Below, piece by piece: positions 27,701 to 36,584 of a stretch of 44,022 bases of DNA. The translations under genes and the position numbers were made by a program. Every line of letters begins with the position of its first letter. Positions within the stretch are counted from its first letter, which is position 1. The notes beneath the pieces are model-generated. The model was not told the origin of the DNA and ran no database searches. It saw only the letters and a program-made list of their open reading frames with translations. This DNA is from Chitinophagaceae bacterium (GTDB lineage Bacteria; Bacteroidota; Bacteroidia; Chitinophagales; Chitinophagaceae): positions 1-44,022 of the forward strand of contig CANFLL010000028.1 in the NCBI GenBank assembly GCA_947447825.1, given 5' to 3'.

Positions 27701-30700
27701 TAGCTGGTTCTACCACAGGTGTTACAACAACTTATGTGAGTGCTACACAATTAACAGCTACTATCTCATCTTCTGTTTTAGGTAGTGCAGGAACACCAAA
27801 AATTGGGGTTACAAACACTGGGGCGGGAACTTCTGCTTCTAGTTTAACAGCCTCAAATCCTACTTTCACTATTTATAGTGGTGGTGCTGCTTGGGCATTA
27901 ACTACCGATGGAACTGCGGTTCAAGCATCAAACCTAACAGCAGTAACGTTAGTAACAGGTACAGGTTCTACCAATATTGTACCTAACAGTACTTCTGCTT
28001 ATGCCGCTATTACTGCCACAGGTTTAAACTATACCCCTTCTGTAGCCGCAGCATCTCAGTCATGGCCTGCAGATGGACCTACAGGTACTGGTCCAACAGT
28101 GAATAATACTACTGGAAATGTATTTAATGGGGTAACAACTACAGCTTCAGTAAATAACATCAGGTACATAGAGTTTGCTGTTACACCAATCAGTGGCAAT
28201 AACTTTACTGTTAACAATATTACTATACCAATTACCAATAACACAAGCACGGGTTCATTAAGTTATGCAGTTGCGTATTCATTGGATGGTTTCAATACTA
28301 CTAGTGGTGTTGTATCTATTTCTCCTATTGGGGGAACTGCAATAAGTAATACTGCTGGTTTAAAGAGTGTAAACTTCAATTATACTACTCCATTCATAGT
28401 TCCAGATGGTAAAACCTTAAGTGTAAGGGTTATATTTTGGATAAATAAAACTACAGCACAGGCTAGTTCCTATATCACCCTTTCAAATGTAGTTATTGCT
28501 GGTACCGTTACTGCCGCATATCCTTCTCCATCTATTACAAGTGCTTTAGGAACTGTACTTGGAGATCAGTCAGTTACTTACACTACAGGTTCTCCTCTAT
28601 ATAAATTTACAGCTAGTAACCCAGTTGGTGCTACAGGTCATACTATTACCTATTCTGCTAGTCCTTCTACTTTTGGTGGTTATACTTTCAATTCTGATGG
28701 AACAGTAACTGGTAAATCAACTACCTCCGCTGGTGGTACTTATAATGTTACCTTAACAGCAGATAATAGTAACTTATTCCCTACCTCTACCACCATCAGT
28801 TTTGCAATTGACGGTATTCCTTTCGATCCTACTACTACAAGCATTTCTCCAACAACAGCAGTTGTTGATGGTGCTGGTTTTACAATTACCGTAAATGGTA
28901 CAAACTTCGTAAATGGAAAGACTTCTGTTACTTGGAATGGTACTACATTAGCCACCACAATAGTTAGTGGAACACAAGCAACAGCCACAGTTCCTGCTTC
29001 ATTATTATTAGGTTCTAGCATTAGTTCAGCAACAGCCAACGTGGGTGTAACTAGTACAGGTGCAAATACGCCTAACTCTAATACCCAGGCTTTCACGATT
29101 ACTAATATTACCCCGGTGCTCAATGCTATTTCACCTGCTGGTGTAGTTGCAGGAGGAAGTGGGTTTACATTGTCAGTTTACGGAAGTAACTTTACAACTG
29201 CTTCTAAAATAACTTGGAATGGTACACAATACACAACAACTTTTGTGAGTACTACGCTTTTAACCGCGGCTATAAACGCTTCGGATATAACGAGTACAGG
29301 TACAGTAACAGCGGGTGCAACAAATGTATTCCCTGGTGCGGGGTCACTATCTACCGCTACAACTCAATCATTTATAATAGGAAATGCTACTGCAACTTGG
29401 ACAACAGCATCGTTAACTCCAAGTTTAGCTGGCAACATCTCTGCAACTACGCCTACTTTAACTGGAATGGTAAGTGGTACTAATAGTGGATTAATTACTT
29501 ACAGTCAGGCTGGTGGTAATGCTTTCCCTGCTGATGGCTCTACAGCTACACCAAACAGTGCATTTACTGGTTTGGCAGCTTCTCCATCCACAACTTCTAC
29601 AACCACTGCTGTTAGATCATTAGATTTCATCGTATCCCCTGCCAGTTTAAAGGATATGACCATTTCTGCTGTCTCTGTTCCTGTTTATGCTAGTGGATCT
29701 GGTGCTATGGTTTATACTTTAGCATACTCTACTGACGGAACTAACTTCACTAAGATTTCTACAGCCACTAACACCGGTAATTCTGCTGGTGCTGTAACAG
29801 TTTACAATACCAATGATATTAGTATTGGAAATGGGTCAACTATGGTTACTAACTATGTATTCCCTACACCAATATCTATCACCAACGGTAATTCTCTAAC
29901 ATTTAGAGTGATACTTTGGAGAAGGTCTAGTTCTACTGGAACTGCTACTGTAAATATTGGTTCTCTCACAGTAGTTGGTAATGTAAGTTCTGTCGCAAAA
30001 GCAACTGCACCTTCTATTACTTCATTGTCTGATGACAATCAACAAGTGGATGTATATTTCTCTGAGCCTTCATATAATGGTACATCACCAATTACTTCAT
30101 ATACCTTATATGCTTACGCAAGTGGAAGCTCTACTCCAACTGCTACTTATCCAGTAACTCTAGGGACTGGAACTTTGGCTACCACTCCTTATCACATTTT
30201 GGCTACTTCTTTAACAAACAACATCAGCTACACTTTTAAAGTGTCTGCAACTAATGCTTCTGGTGAAGGAACTTTAAGTGCTAGTTCAATTGGCGTTATC
30301 CCTTCAAATAACACAACATGGACTGTAACTGGTGGTGTTGGAAGTTGGGATCATGGTGACCCTGACGCAGGAAACCAAAATGCTACAATTAATGGCAACA
30401 TAACTTTGACAAAGAATTTTAATTGTTTAAAATTAACTGTTGCAAGTGGCGTTACTGTTTCAGTACCTAGTGCATACACATTCACTGTTCAAGGTAACTT
30501 ATCAAATAATGGTACTATCACAGGAACATTATTATTAAATACTACAGTAGCTCAAACTATTTCTGGTACGGGTACTGTTTATAATGTTACCATCAACAAT
30601 ACTTCTGGAGGAGTTTCTATTACTTCTGGAATAAGCAATAAGTTCAATGTGGCAGGTGTACTTATCCTTAAATCTGGTGTAGTTACCACAAATAGTAATC

Positions 30701-32772
30701 TTACTTTTAGATCTTTAAGTATTGCAAACTCTGGAACATTGGCACCAATTGACGGTGTAACTAACACTGGTTCTATTTCAGGAAATGTAACCGTTGAACG
30801 TTATATTCCTGCTGGTTACCGTGGATATAGAGATTTAGCACCATCCGTTCACAATGCTGGTTCAATATACAATAACTGGCAAGAGGCTGGTAGATTACCA
30901 GGAAGCACAGGCTATCAAGCTGGTTATGGTATCTTCATCACTGGCCCTAGTGCAACTCATGCTAATGATGGAACATTTTATGGGTCATCTGCTACTTCGC
31001 CTCAACCAGCACCAAATTCATTTGGTTTAGATTACAGCATCAACGGTTCGGCGTCTGCTTTTGCTTACAATAACTCCAATGCTTCTTTCTATTCATTGTA
31101 TGCTGCTAATAAAATTGATAGCATTTACAATACTACTACTATCAATTTGTATCCTTTCACAGGTTACAGGGTTTTGATAAGAGGTGATAGAAGTTTCAAT
31201 TTGGCTAATACTGCAATCTCAAATATTTATAATTATGGTTTGCTAATGTATAATCCAACCATATTGCGCGCTACTGGACAGTTAATAACAGGAACAGTTA
31301 CTTACACTACTTCTGGTGTTAGTACACCGATTACTACAGCTTACGAGTCCATTTCTTATGGATTAAATGCTTCTCCTTACAAGTTTAGTATGGTGGCTAA
31401 TCCTTATGTAGCTCCTGTGTTATGGGGCGATGGTACCAATACAACAGGCACAAATGCTACAACTGTTTATGGTGCTTCTGGCGGAACTAATGCACACATC
31501 AATGCAAGTTATTGGTATATGGATCCTACTTATTCTGCTACTGGTAAATACATTGCTTACAATGCAATTACAGGTTCTAATGCAGTTGTTAATTCTGCAT
31601 TAGGTAGCAATACTTATTCTGGAACTACTGCTGCTGGTAATGGTTACATTCAAGCAGGTCAAGCAATTTTTGTTCAAAATGCAGCATCAGGTTCTCCAAC
31701 AGTTGTGTTTACCGAAAAAACCAAAGCGGTAAATTCTACTAAGACTGCGGTGTTTGGAGTTTCTACTCCTTTGAGTAAGATTTACATTAGTTTATTGAAA
31801 AAAGATACCACTTCAAACTACAAACGTGTAGATGGTGCCGCCATTGCTTTCAGATCAGATTTTGCTAATGCAACTTATGGTCCTCAAGATGCGTTGAAGT
31901 TTGGTACTTCTACCGATAACTTGTTCATAGCTGATAAGGGTAAAAATCTAAGTATTGATGGTAGAGCTCCTGCTACATCTTCAGATGTAATTGCACTTGG
32001 CATTAGTAGTGTGAGTAGTTCATCTTATCAATTAGATATTGATGCTACAAATTACACTTCAAATGGGTTTGCACCTTATTTGGTGGATAGCTACAGAGGA
32101 ACAACTACTGCTTTGACTGCGGGAGCAAACAGCATTAAGTTTACAGCAGATGCAAAAGTTGCCGCTTCTTTCGATAACAGATTTAGCATTGCTTTCAAAC
32201 CAACAACCTTGGCAGTTAACAGTATTGTTGCAAGTGCTAGTTTGAATAATAATGTAGCAACTATTTCATGGAATACAGTAGGAGAAAAGGGGGTATCGAG
32301 ATTTGAAGTAGAAAAATCTACTGATGCCGCTAGCTTCTCTAAAATTGGTCAGACTTCTGCTAAAAATACTTCATCAGCATCTTATTCAACCATTGACAAT
32401 AGCGCAACAGCCGCAACCAACTACTATCGTATCAAGGCAATTAGTGAAGTAGGTACTGTTACCTACAGTAATGTTGCTAAAGTATCTATTACTAATTACC
32501 AATTACCAATTACGGTGTATCCTAATCCTTTAAAGGGTTCCAACTTAGTAAATGTTAGCTTTAACAACATTGCTGCTGGAAAATACTCCGTTACTATTAC
32601 TAATGTTCTAGGTCAAAAAGTGCAAGAAGCAGCAATCAACCATTCGGGTGGTAATGCAATACATGCCATTAAAATTGGCAACACTATTGCATCTGGCAAT
32701 TACACAGTAGCTATCAGAGAAACTGGAAGTGGTCTGTTAGTTCATCAATTAGGCTTATGTGTTCAACCATAG
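24763..32772 (+). CDS. Giant surface adhesin-like protein with T9SS tail
   Basis: The 2669-residue protein is Ser/Thr/Gly/Ala-rich. A signal peptide (about 1-36, ending NTASA) is followed by a long repetitive stretch, a putative Ig-like part near 745-830, four IPT/TIG-type domains starting near 835, 945, 1358 and 1450 (pattern TxSLSPxxxVxGxxFTxTVxG), two copies of a roughly 200-residue domain at about 1040 and 1543 (each with an SQ...FPADG or SQSWPADG motif), a fibronectin type III domain near 1750, a section opening TWTVTGGVGSWDHGD near 1852, and a T9SS sorting domain from about 2585 (YPNPLKGSNLVNV to GNYTVAIRETGSG). It carries no recognisable catalytic motif, so attachment to glycan or cells is the best guess. 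The T9SS tail puts it on the surface. No break in the frame was seen. Confidence 0.88.
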   Translation: MDNMRSLLVNNGAAHKLRSLFALLFMLGIINTASAVNNYWVVGTVNLAGTTFSYTTAQITGASSSGTTITCASTAGLYVNEVLNTTLVSGSGTIASGTYIQSINANGTQFTVNNAPTSLSGATITVSSALYTNVGLTTFTTTTTEVTSDVFNLTTATSVLTTQTTASTLGAVALTAGTYNASVGTTSAATTISGDLTIGSGGTVNINSGTALFVSGNIVMTGGTLAIGTGVIRMFKNLAGNTTATAQASGTITGSGTFVFAATSILGSGNSVNATTGAITLGTSPNPQKINANFSSSSSTTNFQIYTYLQVAGTTILPANSRMKNGNGGTATSLLDLNGNSFSLGSYTTATSGAGTLYDLIRGGGNSSLEIRGSSLNLGSGLVMDQSTPGTTNAINLIMTNNVTPVSNASIINSLVLLNSGSYPSALTNGYVFLNGQNVTAATTFPTASATSYFQEGSTVSSAATGGTMTINAPSTTSTPTVIPLGTYNAAQVYTPVSFANTTGSPTSFTVSVATLTAGNVFGNGSGTNGTLPYQWNITTTGGTNPTAQIAFQSPAANSGFTTTGGATAQLGVLVNGTTGYANVVTTSTATPALLTSMTISGSGPYVATTPSGYVLYSNSLSNTYVIGNTGAVFPLPTLTNSTLTATATLNAVYTSSSPIYSITGTNITTLSAATTSSGGGSTGVTSGFPTGVTITKSSATAGYLAGTPSDASGSTYSVVLTATNVAGTATETVALSVASNPTINSALTATALVGGAFNYTVTASGGANQFNADLTALPAGSGLSFSGSTISASTIAAGSAGTYSIPLTATNTNASPNLSCTSCPTLVLTILDAPTVSGISPSTGAVDGTSFTLTATGTNFVSGYSTIKWAGSSTGVTSVNVIDASHISATIDLSLIAHTVSSNTPAVTVTNAGTNSQATTTPATPASVISTSSPTTYTISVATPTVTSLSPAATVAGVLSAVVTVTGTNFISGVSAVTLAGSTTGVTTTYVSATQLTATISSSVLGSAGTPKIGVTNTGAGTSASSLTASNPTFTIYSGGAAWALTTDGTAVQASNLTAVTLVTGTGSTNIVPNSTSAYAAITATGLNYTPSVAAASQSWPADGPTGTGPTVNNTTGNVFNGVTTTASVNNIRYIEFAVTPISGNNFTVNNITIPITNNTSTGSLSYAVAYSLDGFNTTSGVVSISPIGGTAISNTAGLKSVNFNYTTPFIVPDGKTLSVRVIFWINKTTAQASSYITLSNVVIAGTVTAAYPSPSITSALGTVLGDQSVTYTTGSPLYKFTASNPVGATGHTITYSASPSTFGGYTFNSDGTVTGKSTTSAGGTYNVTLTADNSNLFPTSTTISFAIDGIPFDPTTTSISPTTAVVDGAGFTITVNGTNFVNGKTSVTWNGTTLATTIVSGTQATATVPASLLLGSSISSATANVGVTSTGANTPNSNTQAFTITNITPVLNAISPAGVVAGGSGFTLSVYGSNFTTASKITWNGTQYTTTFVSTTLLTAAINASDITSTGTVTAGATNVFPGAGSLSTATTQSFIIGNATATWTTASLTPSLAGNISATTPTLTGMVSGTNSGLITYSQAGGNAFPADGSTATPNSAFTGLAASPSTTSTTTAVRSLDFIVSPASLKDMTISAVSVPVYASGSGAMVYTLAYSTDGTNFTKISTATNTGNSAGAVTVYNTNDISIGNGSTMVTNYVFPTPISITNGNSLTFRVILWRRSSSTGTATVNIGSLTVVGNVSSVAKATAPSITSLSDDNQQVDVYFSEPSYNGTSPITSYTLYAYASGSSTPTATYPVTLGTGTLATTPYHILATSLTNNISYTFKVSATNASGEGTLSASSIGVIPSNNTTWTVTGGVGSWDHGDPDAGNQNATINGNITLTKNFNCLKLTVASGVTVSVPSAYTFTVQGNLSNNGTITGTLLLNTTVAQTISGTGTVYNVTINNTSGGVSITSGISNKFNVAGVLILKSGVVTTNSNLTFRSLSIANSGTLAPIDGVTNTGSISGNVTVERYIPAGYRGYRDLAPSVHNAGSIYNNWQEAGRLPGSTGYQAGYGIFITGPSATHANDGTFYGSSATSPQPAPNSFGLDYSINGSASAFAYNNSNASFYSLYAANKIDSIYNTTTINLYPFTGYRVLIRGDRSFNLANTAISNIYNYGLLMYNPTILRATGQLITGTVTYTTSGVSTPITTAYESISYGLNASPYKFSMVANPYVAPVLWGDGTNTTGTNATTVYGASGGTNAHINASYWYMDPTYSATGKYIAYNAITGSNAVVNSALGSNTYSGTTAAGNGYIQAGQAIFVQNAASGSPTVVFTEKTKAVNSTKTAVFGVSTPLSKIYISLLKKDTTSNYKRVDGAAIAFRSDFANATYGPQDALKFGTSTDNLFIADKGKNLSIDGRAPATSSDVIALGISSVSSSSYQLDIDATNYTSNGFAPYLVDSYRGTTTALTAGANSIKFTADAKVAASFDNRFSIAFKPTTLAVNSIVASASLNNNVATISWNTVGEKGVSRFEVEKSTDAASFSKIGQTSAKNTSSASYSTIDNSATAATNYYRIKAISEVGTVTYSNVAKVSITNYQLPITVYPNPLKGSNLVNVSFNNIAAGKYSVTITNVLGQKVQEAAINHSGGNAIHAIKIGNTIASGNYTVAIRETGSGLLVHQLGLCVQP

Positions 32773-32800
32773 TAAGTAGTGAGAGAAAAGTTAGTTGTAA

Positions 32801-32824
32801 AGGGTTGATTCTCGAATCAACCCT
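32801..32824. terminator. Perfect 11-bp palindrome after the giant gene
   Basis: AGGGTTGATTC and GAATCAACCCT pair perfectly around a 2-base loop, 29 bases after the stop of the 2669-aa gene and 50 bases before the 84-aa gene. There is no T-run, so it may be a partial terminator, mRNA-stabilising hairpin or operator. Confidence 0.5.
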
Positions 32825-32873
32825 ACACTAACGAGTCAAATCAAATTAAATTAATCTTTAAATATTTAATAAA

Positions 32874-33128
32874 ATGCAAACAATAATAAAAAGTGTAAAG
32901 CTTATTAGCTTGTCATTAGTTATCGGTCTTTGTTTCACTGCTGTACATGTGAACGCACAAAGCCCAGCAGATGATCCAGGTATAAATGGACCAGGTTCTC
33001 CAAACAATGGCCCATCTGGTGATGGTAGCCCAGTAGTTCCTTTTGATGGCGGCATGAGCATAATGCTAGCAGCAAGTGGTATTGGTTATGCTTCTAAAAA
33101 ATTAAAAGCTTTAAAGAAGAAAGCATAG
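32874..33128 (+). CDS. Small PID-CTERM-like secreted protein
   Basis: The 84-residue product has a signal peptide (about 1-29, ending VNAQ), a short Pro/Gly/Asn/Asp-rich linker, then a C-terminal signal: VPFDGG, a hydrophobic helix (MSIMLAASGIGYA) and a Lys-rich tail (KKLKALKKKA). This layout matches the Bacteroidota PID-CTERM sorting signal (usually PIDGG), here with Phe for Ile. Such proteins are thought to be processed by an exosortase-like enzyme. The mature piece would be only about 20-30 residues, so it may be a small surface or matrix component. It lies 101 bp behind the giant adhesin gene and ahead of a terminator, and is probably expressed with it. Confidence 0.75.
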   Translation: MQTIIKSVKLISLSLVIGLCFTAVHVNAQSPADDPGINGPGSPNNGPSGDGSPVVPFDGGMSIMLAASGIGYASKKLKALKKKA

Positions 33129-33180
33129 AAGTATTCTACATATAATAATCCCCTTTTTTCAGCTCCCCAAAAACAAATAC

Positions 33181-33207
33181 AGCCATCGACTTGTCGGTGG
33201 CTTTTTC
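33181..33207 (+). terminator. Rho-independent terminator
   Basis: AGCCATCGA (33181-33189), loop CTTG, TCGGTGGCT (33194-33202) and a T-run form a clear terminator for the adhesin/PID-CTERM unit. Confidence 0.85.
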
Positions 33208-33212
33208 TTTAA

Positions 33213-33261
33213 GTTGAAAGTCAAAAGTCAAAAGTGAAAAGTCAAAAGTGAAAAGTGAAAA
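33213..33261. repeat. Heptanucleotide repeat tract (7 units, GTCAAAA type)
   Basis: Seven in-phase 7-mers (GTTGAAA, GTCAAAA, GTGAAAA) follow the terminator, the same period as the tracts nearer the beta-helix genes. Confidence 0.88.
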
Positions 33262-33328
33262 TAGGTAAGCATTAATCGTTACTACTTTCATTAACAATTA
33301 TTCATTTAACTCTAATTATTATAAACTC

Positions 33329-34747
33329 ATGCTTCATAAAATAAAACTTCTAATCTCTTTAATAGTTCTTTTATCATTCAATCTATACGGTCAGCAGCCC
33401 ATTCAGATTAATGGAGTCTATCCACAGATGTCCGTTGTTAGCAATCATCTCAATCGTTCAGAAGCTGGCATCGGTGCTTTATTGCCTTGGGCTAATAAGC
33501 TCTGGGCGGTGGGTTATGTGGCACATATTCATGGTTCAGGTATTGGACTCTATGAAATAAGTGACGACATGACCAGCCGAAAACATCCCATGAGTCATAC
33601 TGGAACTTATGCCAATAGATTCATTCATAACAAATCTAATCAGGCCTTTATTGGTCCTTACGTAATCGATACTGCTGGCAATGTGAAGATTATTCATGAC
33701 CTTAAAAACTATCGTCTTTGTGCAACCATGCAACATCTATCAAAGCCAGATTCGATGGTTTATTTTTTAACCATGGAAGGATTACTGTTTGAAACAAATG
33801 TTTACACACTAAAAAGTGCACAATTATTCGATTTAGTTAAAGAACTCGACATTCCCAAAAGTGCGCAAGTACATTTTAAAAATGGATTTACCATCGATGG
33901 AAAAGTTTTTGTGGCAAACAACTCTTACTACGAACAAGAATTTCAAGGAAAGCGTTCGGCTGGAAGATTGGCACAATGGGATGGCAAGGCTTGGTCAATT
34001 ATTGATAAAAACCCGTATGTGGAAGTGGCTGGCAAAAATTGGTCAAGTAACGATTATGGCAATGCTATGTATGCAACAGGGTGGGATAGAAGTTCTGTTA
34101 TTTTGAAGTTTTATAAAAGTGGCGTATGGAAAACATATCGACTGCCTAAATCATCCTATTCCTACGATCATGCTTGGAACACCGAGTGGATGCGCATTAG
34201 GGATGCCGTTACCGAGCGTTATTTGATGGATGTTCATGGCACTTTTTTCGAAATGCCCTGCATTACCTACAATGGTAACATCATGGGGATTCGCCCTATA
34301 TGTACTCATTTACGAATTGTACCCGATTTTGTTTCGTGGAGAGGAATGTTTGTGATGGGTAGCGATATGACCGACAATTCGAGTGGGCAACCACAATCTG
34401 GCTTCTGGTTTGGCAACATCGACGATTTATGGAAGTTTGGTAAACCAAAGGGAATAGGTGGGCCATGGTACAATACCCCTCTGAAAACTGGCGAAACCTC
34501 CGACCCTTATTTGATGAATGGTTACGACCAAAAAACAATGCACATCACTAACCATAGTTATAAAGATATAGAAATAACGATAGAGGTAGATTTTTTAAGT
34601 AATGATACTTGGAACACCTATAAAACAATCAAGATACCTGCTAAAGGATATGTATACCATGTTTTCGAGAATGGCTTCTCGGCTCAATGGGTAAGGGCAA
34701 GGGTAAATAAGGAGGCAGAAGTAACATTGCAGTTTACCTATAATTAA
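33329..34747 (+). CDS. Secreted probable beta-propeller lyase/hydrolase
   Basis: The 472-residue protein has a signal peptide (about 1-22, ending LYGQ). The body is strand-rich with several blade-like segments. The N-terminal part has HIHGSGIGLYEI, SHTGTYANRFIH and NQAFIGPYVID, which recall seven-bladed propeller enzymes of the PL24/PL25 ulvan lyase and GH145/PL27-like group, where conserved His and Tyr do the chemistry. The last 90 residues look like a separate small beta domain. If right, it could act on a rhamnose-glucuronate linkage, which caps arabinogalactan and occurs in rhamnogalacturonan-linked side chains. The family match is by eye only; a non-catalytic propeller is possible. It lies between the adhesin unit and GH43. 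Confidence 0.6.
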   Translation: MLHKIKLLISLIVLLSFNLYGQQPIQINGVYPQMSVVSNHLNRSEAGIGALLPWANKLWAVGYVAHIHGSGIGLYEISDDMTSRKHPMSHTGTYANRFIHNKSNQAFIGPYVIDTAGNVKIIHDLKNYRLCATMQHLSKPDSMVYFLTMEGLLFETNVYTLKSAQLFDLVKELDIPKSAQVHFKNGFTIDGKVFVANNSYYEQEFQGKRSAGRLAQWDGKAWSIIDKNPYVEVAGKNWSSNDYGNAMYATGWDRSSVILKFYKSGVWKTYRLPKSSYSYDHAWNTEWMRIRDAVTERYLMDVHGTFFEMPCITYNGNIMGIRPICTHLRIVPDFVSWRGMFVMGSDMTDNSSGQPQSGFWFGNIDDLWKFGKPKGIGGPWYNTPLKTGETSDPYLMNGYDQKTMHITNHSYKDIEITIEVDFLSNDTWNTYKTIKIPAKGYVYHVFENGFSAQWVRARVNKEAEVTLQFTYN

Positions 34748-35225
34748 TCTTTGCCGTTAATTAAGGAAGGCTTCGTTTAAGCGAAACATTCTTTTGTATG
34801 TAGAATTTTACTTAACTGGGGGAGGAGAATATCAAAGAGAGTTCTTTATTTAGTCCTCTTTTTCCCATTTATTCACCTGAGTTATTCGACGACTCACCTG
34901 AGTTATTCGATGACTCACCTGAGTTATTCGACGACTCAAGTGAATAAATGACGCTTTAAGAGGGTAATATATCCTTAATAGCTTGTAGTAAAGCAACTTT
35001 GTAAGACTTGATTTATTAATGAGGTTCAAAAAATAGTTAGTCCAATAGGATAGTATATAACAGTTGACTATTTCTGTTAAGTTAGTTTGCGTTCCTTAAT
35101 TGGTTTGTAAGAATATACTTGCAATTATTTCTGAATGATAAATTATGCTCAGTTTGCCACAAATTACACAACTTTCACTTCTCAAAATTCGTCATTTAAA
35201 ATTCACATCTTTTAACATAAAAAGT
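34748..35225. other. Long gene-free gap with palindromic repeat
   Basis: The 478-base gap contains the 85-bp palindromic repeat cluster at 34866-34950 and otherwise only AT-rich sequence. No reading frame or RNA was recognised. The promoter of the following GH43 gene should be here. Confidence 0.5.
34866..34950. repeat. 21-bp repeats enclosed by an inverted repeat
   Basis: Three 21-bp units (CACCTGAGTTATTCGACGACT at 34874-34894, 34895-34915, 34916-34936) lie between CATTTATTCAC (34866-34876) and its inverted copy GTGAATAAATG (34940-34950). Each unit also has GAGT/ACTC symmetry. The whole block can fold as one large hairpin. Confidence 0.85.
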
Positions 35226-36287
35226 ATGAAATTCTTTCGTTCCATCAGTATTATCTTCCTTGTCTTTTCTTTATGCTCATTATCGAAGGCTCAGAAAAAG
35301 CATAAAGTTCCTACTGAAAAAGATATGGGGGCTTATCTTTTAGTGTATTTTAAAGATGATACCCATGGCTTATACTTTGCTTTGAGCAAGGATGGAAATA
35401 GTTTTACGGATGTAAACAATGCCAAACCAATCATTGCAGGTGATACTATTGCTGACCAAAAAGGAATCCGTGATCCCTACATCCTTCGTGGGCCTGATGG
35501 TATGTTTTATATGGCTTTAACAGACTTGCACCTCTTTGCACAAAAACTAGGCTACCGCGCAACAGAGTGGGAGAGGGACGGAAAAGAGTTTGGTTGGGGT
35601 AATAATCGTGGAATGGTGTTGATGAAATCACCCGACCTTATTCATTGGTCACATACGGTGTTACATGTTGATGAAGCTTTTCCAGAACTAACCAATATTG
35701 GATGTGCTTGGGCACCTGAACTAATTTATGATGAGCTAAAACAAAGAATCATGATTTATTTCACCATGAGGATTGGTACTAAAAAAGAAAAGGTCTATTA
35801 TTCGTATATAAACCCTGAATTCACTAAACTTGAAACTGCACCCAAGCCCATTTTCGAATATCCTAATGGCAAACCATTTATAGACGGGGATATTACCAAA
35901 GTGGGTAATAAATATCATTTATTCTATTGTTCGCATGATGGCACTGCGGGCATTAAGCAAGCTGTGTCCGATTCATTAACCAGTGGTTATGTGTATGATT
36001 CTACTTGGTACGATCCCGAACCAAGAGGGTGTGAAGCCCCCAATATTTTTAAGCGCATTGGCGAAAATAAATGGGTGTTGGTATATGATATTTATGGGAT
36101 CAAACCACACAACTTTGGTTTCAGCGAGACATCCGATTTTGTTCATTTTACCAATCTAGGGCATTTTAATGAAGGCGTAATGAAGACAATTAATTTTTCA
36201 ATACCCAAGCATCCTTCCTTCATTCAAATAACCTCAAAGGAAGCTAATCGTATTGCACAACATTGGGGAGTAGACATGAAATTTTAG
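35226..36287 (+). CDS. GH43 family glycoside hydrolase, secreted
   Basis: The 353-residue protein starts at ATG 35226 with a signal peptide MKFFRSISIIFLVFSLCSLS ending KAQ; an in-frame ATG at 35145 would add 27 residues before it and was rejected for that reason. The five-bladed propeller residues of GH43 are visible: base Asp83 in IRDPYI, Asp220/Asp222 in FIDGDITK as pKa modulator, and acid Glu270 in RGCEAPNIF. GH43 enzymes mostly remove alpha-L-arabinofuranose, beta-xylose or beta-galactose; the subfamily was not identified. Arabinose removal from pectin or arabinogalactan side chains would fit the neighbours. A hairpin at 36349-36381 follows. No T9SS tail, so periplasmic or outer-membrane-associated. 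Confidence 0.87.
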   Translation: MKFFRSISIIFLVFSLCSLSKAQKKHKVPTEKDMGAYLLVYFKDDTHGLYFALSKDGNSFTDVNNAKPIIAGDTIADQKGIRDPYILRGPDGMFYMALTDLHLFAQKLGYRATEWERDGKEFGWGNNRGMVLMKSPDLIHWSHTVLHVDEAFPELTNIGCAWAPELIYDELKQRIMIYFTMRIGTKKEKVYYSYINPEFTKLETAPKPIFEYPNGKPFIDGDITKVGNKYHLFYCSHDGTAGIKQAVSDSLTSGYVYDSTWYDPEPRGCEAPNIFKRIGENKWVLVYDIYGIKPHNFGFSETSDFVHFTNLGHFNEGVMKTINFSIPKHPSFIQITSKEANRIAQHWGVDMKF

Positions 36288-36348
36288 ATTTCATTCGCCA
36301 ATTCGTCAGCGTATTTATTTGAGATATACAATTCAATGGCGTTTATTT

Positions 36349-36381
36349 AAGGAAGGCTTTTCTTTTAGCAAAGCCTTCCTT
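36349..36381. terminator. Inverted repeat AAGGAAGGCTTT / AAAGCCTTCCTT
   Basis: A perfect 12-bp stem with a 9-base loop, 61 bases after the GH43 stop; no clear T-run follows. A lone copy of AAGGAAGGCTT also lies near 34764, so the element is dispersed. Probable transcription stop. Confidence 0.6.
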
Positions 36382-36584
36382 AGTGTTCAGGATATCGCTT
36401 AATTAAGCCTCATTGATAAAATAATCATTAATTCATAACTAAATAATGTAATTTTTTTGTTAAACAATATCGCTTGAACGCCATTGGCATGACAGACTAT
36501 GACAGTTAAACTTATTGTGATAGAAGCTTTGCCCATTCATATTTCGATTGCAATTTGATCAATCTATTTAAAAAAGTCAATTTT

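Noticed and set aside
25062-30767. Several minus-strand frames inside the giant adhesin gene
   Set aside because: Val/Leu/Thr-rich shadows of the Thr/Ser/Gly/Ala-coding plus strand.
35145-35225. N-terminal extension of the GH43 gene
   Set aside because: The added 27 residues precede a complete signal peptide starting at 35226.
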